From the NCBI GenBank assembly GCA_019752245.1, contig JAIEMH010000142.1, positions 1-6,098 on the forward strand: DNA of 6,098 nucleotides. The letters run 5' to 3'. The position numbers were made by a program, and so were the translations under genes. Source of the DNA: Flavobacteriaceae bacterium. Lineage in GTDB: Bacteria; Bacteroidota; Bacteroidia; Flavobacteriales; Flavobacteriaceae. Positions 4,643 through 6,098 of the stretch are shown in pieces (positions within the stretch are counted from its first letter, which is position 1; each line of letters starts with the position of its first letter). The notes below the pieces were generated by a model, which searched no databases, was not told where the DNA came from, and saw only the letters and a list, made by a program, of their open reading frames with translations.

Positions 4643-5920
4643 ATGAATAAGAAAATTGCTATTATTGGACTTGGTTATGTTGGATTGCCATTAGCAAGGC
4701 TTTTTGCTACCAAATATTCTGTAATAGGATTTGATATTAATGAAAAAAGAATTTTAGATCTTAATGATGGCAATGATGTCACTAAAGAGATCAATAGGGA
4801 TGCACTTTTATCTGTGCTTCAACCAGACACCACTCATTTATTGGGCCTGTATTGTTCTTCTAACATTGAGGATATTAAGGATTGCAATTATTATATAATA
4901 ACTGTTCCTACTCCTATAGATAAATACAATAAACCAGATTTAACACCTTTATACAAAGCAAGTGAACTGGTGGGGAAAGTTTTGAAACAAGGTGCTATTG
5001 TAATTTATGAATCAACAGTTTATCCAGGCGCTACTGAAGAGGAATGTGTTCCGGTTTTGGAACGAATAAGTGGTCTGAAATTCAATAAAGATTTTTTTGT
5101 TGGATATTCACCAGAACGAATTAATCCGGGTGATAAGCATCATACTGTTGAAAAAATTCTTAAAGTAACTTCTGGATCTACTCCCGCAATTGGAATTGAA
5201 GTTGATGATTTGTACAAAACGGTAATAGTTGCCGGAACTCATTTAGCACCTACTATAAAAGTTGCCGAAGCTGCAAAAGTAATAGAAAATTCACAAAGAG
5301 ATATTAACATTGCTTTCGTTAATGAATTGGCTAAAATATTTGACTTATTAGACATTAATACAAGCGATGTACTAAAAGCAGCACAAACTAAATGGAATTT
5401 TTTGCCTTTTAAACCGGGCTTGGTTGGGGGTCATTGTATTGGGGTCGATCCATTTTATTTAGCTCAAAAAGCACAAGAGAAAGGATACAATCCTGAAATT
5501 ATATTATCTGGGAGAAGAATCAATGATAGTATGGGAGACTATGTAGCCAATAAAGTAATCAAATTAATGATTCAAAAGGAAATTCCTATTAAGAATTCTA
5601 GTTTATTGATGCTTGGCATCACTTTTAAAGAAAATTGTCCTGATGTTAGGAATACAAAAATTATTGATATTATAGCTTCATTAGAATCATACGGTGTACG
5701 CATTACAGTATATGATCCATGGGCAAATTCCGAAGATGTTATGCGTGAGTATAACATTTTGTCATTAAATAAATTGCCTAAACAAAAATTTGATGGAATA
5801 ATTTTAGGAGTTGCACATGAGGAATTTATGGAAATTGATTTTGATTCCTTAAAGAAGCCTAATTCTGTACTGTATGATGTTAAGGGCGTTTTAACTGTTA
5901 CTGTTGATGGAAGTCTATAA
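4643..5920 (+). CDS. tviB: UDP-N-acetylhexosamine 6-dehydrogenase, TviB/WbpO type
   Basis: This encodes 425 residues, full length. The enzyme is a cytoplasmic NAD-dependent UDP-sugar 6-dehydrogenase that oxidises C6 of a UDP-N-acetylhexosamine to the uronic acid in two steps. Rossmann motif GLGYVGLPLA (9-18) with the NAD-selective Asp31 (GFDIN). Other motifs are TVPTPIDKYNKPDLTPL (87-103), YESTVYPGATEEECVP (122-137) and GYSPERINPGD (154-164). Catalytic residues by analogy with UDP-glucose dehydrogenase are Lys212 and Asn216 in AKVIEN, nucleophile Cys265 and Asp269 in GGHCIGVDP. The C-terminal UDP-binding domain has GITFKENCPDVRNTK (325-339) and VYDPWA. The pattern closely follows Salmonella Vi-antigen TviB (UDP-GlcNAc to UDP-GlcNAcA) along its whole length; WbpO homologues prefer UDP-GalNAc, so the epimer is uncertain. 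The product points to a polymer containing an amino-uronic acid. The start has an A-rich upstream region and the best-fitting Met. Confidence 0.93.
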   Translation: MNKKIAIIGLGYVGLPLARLFATKYSVIGFDINEKRILDLNDGNDVTKEINRDALLSVLQPDTTHLLGLYCSSNIEDIKDCNYYIITVPTPIDKYNKPDLTPLYKASELVGKVLKQGAIVIYESTVYPGATEEECVPVLERISGLKFNKDFFVGYSPERINPGDKHHTVEKILKVTSGSTPAIGIEVDDLYKTVIVAGTHLAPTIKVAEAAKVIENSQRDINIAFVNELAKIFDLLDINTSDVLKAAQTKWNFLPFKPGLVGGHCIGVDPFYLAQKAQEKGYNPEIILSGRRINDSMGDYVANKVIKLMIQKEIPIKNSSLLMLGITFKENCPDVRNTKIIDIIASLESYGVRITVYDPWANSEDVMREYNILSLNKLPKQKFDGIILGVAHEEFMEIDFDSLKKPNSVLYDVKGVLTVTVDGSL

Positions 5921-5988
5921 AATACTACTATGATTGATTTTTTATTCCATAAACTCCTGCCATACTTTTTATTTTGGGTGAATAAAAG

Positions 5989-6098
5989 TTAGTTGAACTC
6001 AACGCTATCGCGTTGCAATTTCTTTTTTTTATCGAAATTGTAAAGATAAAGGCATAACATGGCAACAATAATAAAAATTGCCATTTTTGCCTTGTATG
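5989..6098 (-). CDS. Possible 3' end of a leftward membrane-protein gene (partial, or a 31-residue ORF)
   Basis: A minus-strand frame enters from the right edge and stops at 5989-5991. It reads YKAKMAIFIIVAMLCLYLYNF followed by a basic tail DKKKKLQRDSVEFN: one membrane helix then a positively charged cytoplasmic end, as in the C-terminus of many membrane proteins. An ATG at 6084 would give a free-standing 31-residue peptide. It converges on tviB, with 68 bp between the stops. The same DNA is dense in inverted repeats, which argues against ordinary coding sequence, so this call is tentative. No family is recognised. Confidence 0.27.
   Translation of the reverse strand, partial: YKAKMAIFIIVAMLCLYLYNFDKKKKLQRDSVEFN
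6000..6040 (+). terminator. Hairpins with T-run downstream of tviB
   Basis: CAACGC (6000-6005) pairs with GCGTTG (6010-6015) across the tetraloop TATC. This is followed at once by a T-rich stretch with eight T at 6023-6030. The T-run itself lies in the loop of a second perfect inverted repeat, CAATTTC (6016-6022) with GAAATTG (6034-6040). This lies 80 bp after the tviB stop and could be an intrinsic terminator, although polysaccharide operons normally continue beyond such a gene. A tiny + strand frame (20 codons, 5930-5992) lies in between and looks non-genic. Confidence 0.35.
6049..6093. repeat. 45-bp near-palindrome at the right edge
   Basis: AAGGCA (6049-6054) pairs with TGCCTT (6088-6093) and ATGGCAA (6059-6065) pairs with TTGCCAT (6078-6084). 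That makes 13 base pairs with a small 4/3 internal loop and a 12-nt terminal loop. With the two hairpins at 6000-6040 it makes a run of three stems in under 100 bp. It could be a bidirectional terminator, a structured RNA, or the end of a mobile element; nothing in the window decides between these. Confidence 0.42.

Noticed and set aside
5572..5757. 61-codon minus-strand frame
   Set aside because: It lies wholly inside the C-terminal part of the TviB-like gene, antisense to conserved motifs; it is a shadow frame.
5930..5992. 20-codon + strand frame after tviB
   Set aside because: It is hydrophobic and starts 10 bp after the tviB stop, but it is too short, has no family signal and could arise by chance; at most a remnant.
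5992..6093. Integron attC site
   Set aside because: Local resemblance in GGCATAAC and GTTG segments, but the RYYYAAC/GTTRRRY ends and the imperfect-stem layout are not met and no integrase is seen.

Overview
The window is very AT-rich and looks like a capsule or exopolysaccharide locus from a member of the Bacteroidetes, most likely a Flavobacteriia-type organism. Three things point there: protein features resembling Flavobacterium homologues as I remember them, A-rich start regions without clear Shine-Dalgarno motifs, and promoter boxes of the TAnnTTTG kind. The assignment rests on protein and motif style; no rRNA or other marker gene is present.

Layout. The left edge (1-162, + strand) carries a short piece that reads like the middle of glycyl-tRNA synthetase. 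It runs head-on into a truncated Wzc-like chain-length/tyrosine-kinase N-terminus (101-322, - strand). Next on the - strand is one long open frame (326-2182) that reads through a complete WecA/TagO-type initiating phosphoglycosyltransferase into a complete Wza-type export lipoprotein. Upstream of it, also on the - strand, is a LytTR transcription regulator (2446-3192) whose receiver domain has lost its phospho-acceptor. About 540 bp of very AT-rich DNA (3193-3733) separates this leftward block from a rightward block. That spacer holds a 9-bp direct repeat at 21-bp period, a candidate + strand promoter and a candidate attenuator. The rightward block is a small unrecognised protein (3734-3988), a NusG-like antiterminator of the UpxY/RfaH kind (4086-4544) and a TviB/WbpO-type UDP-N-acetylhexosamine 6-dehydrogenase (4643-5920). 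The right edge (5921-6098) contains a run of adjacent inverted repeats and possibly the 3' end of a leftward gene.

How the genes fit together. WecA/TagO loads the first sugar phosphate onto undecaprenyl phosphate. TviB supplies an N-acetylated hexosaminuronic acid nucleotide, suggesting an acidic polymer. Wza and Wzc would form the envelope-spanning export and chain-length machinery. The NusG-like protein probably keeps RNA polymerase going through the long polysaccharide operon, and the LytTR protein is a candidate transcriptional switch. Glycosyltransferases, flippase and polymerase are not in view and may lie beyond the right edge.

Points most worth a second look are the WecA-Wza read-through frame, the LytTR-like repeat spacing in front of the LytTR gene, the possible leader attenuator ahead of the NusG-like operon, the broken-gene junction at the left end and the hairpin array at the right end. 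I found no wholly new system. The unusual content lies in regulation and gene architecture.
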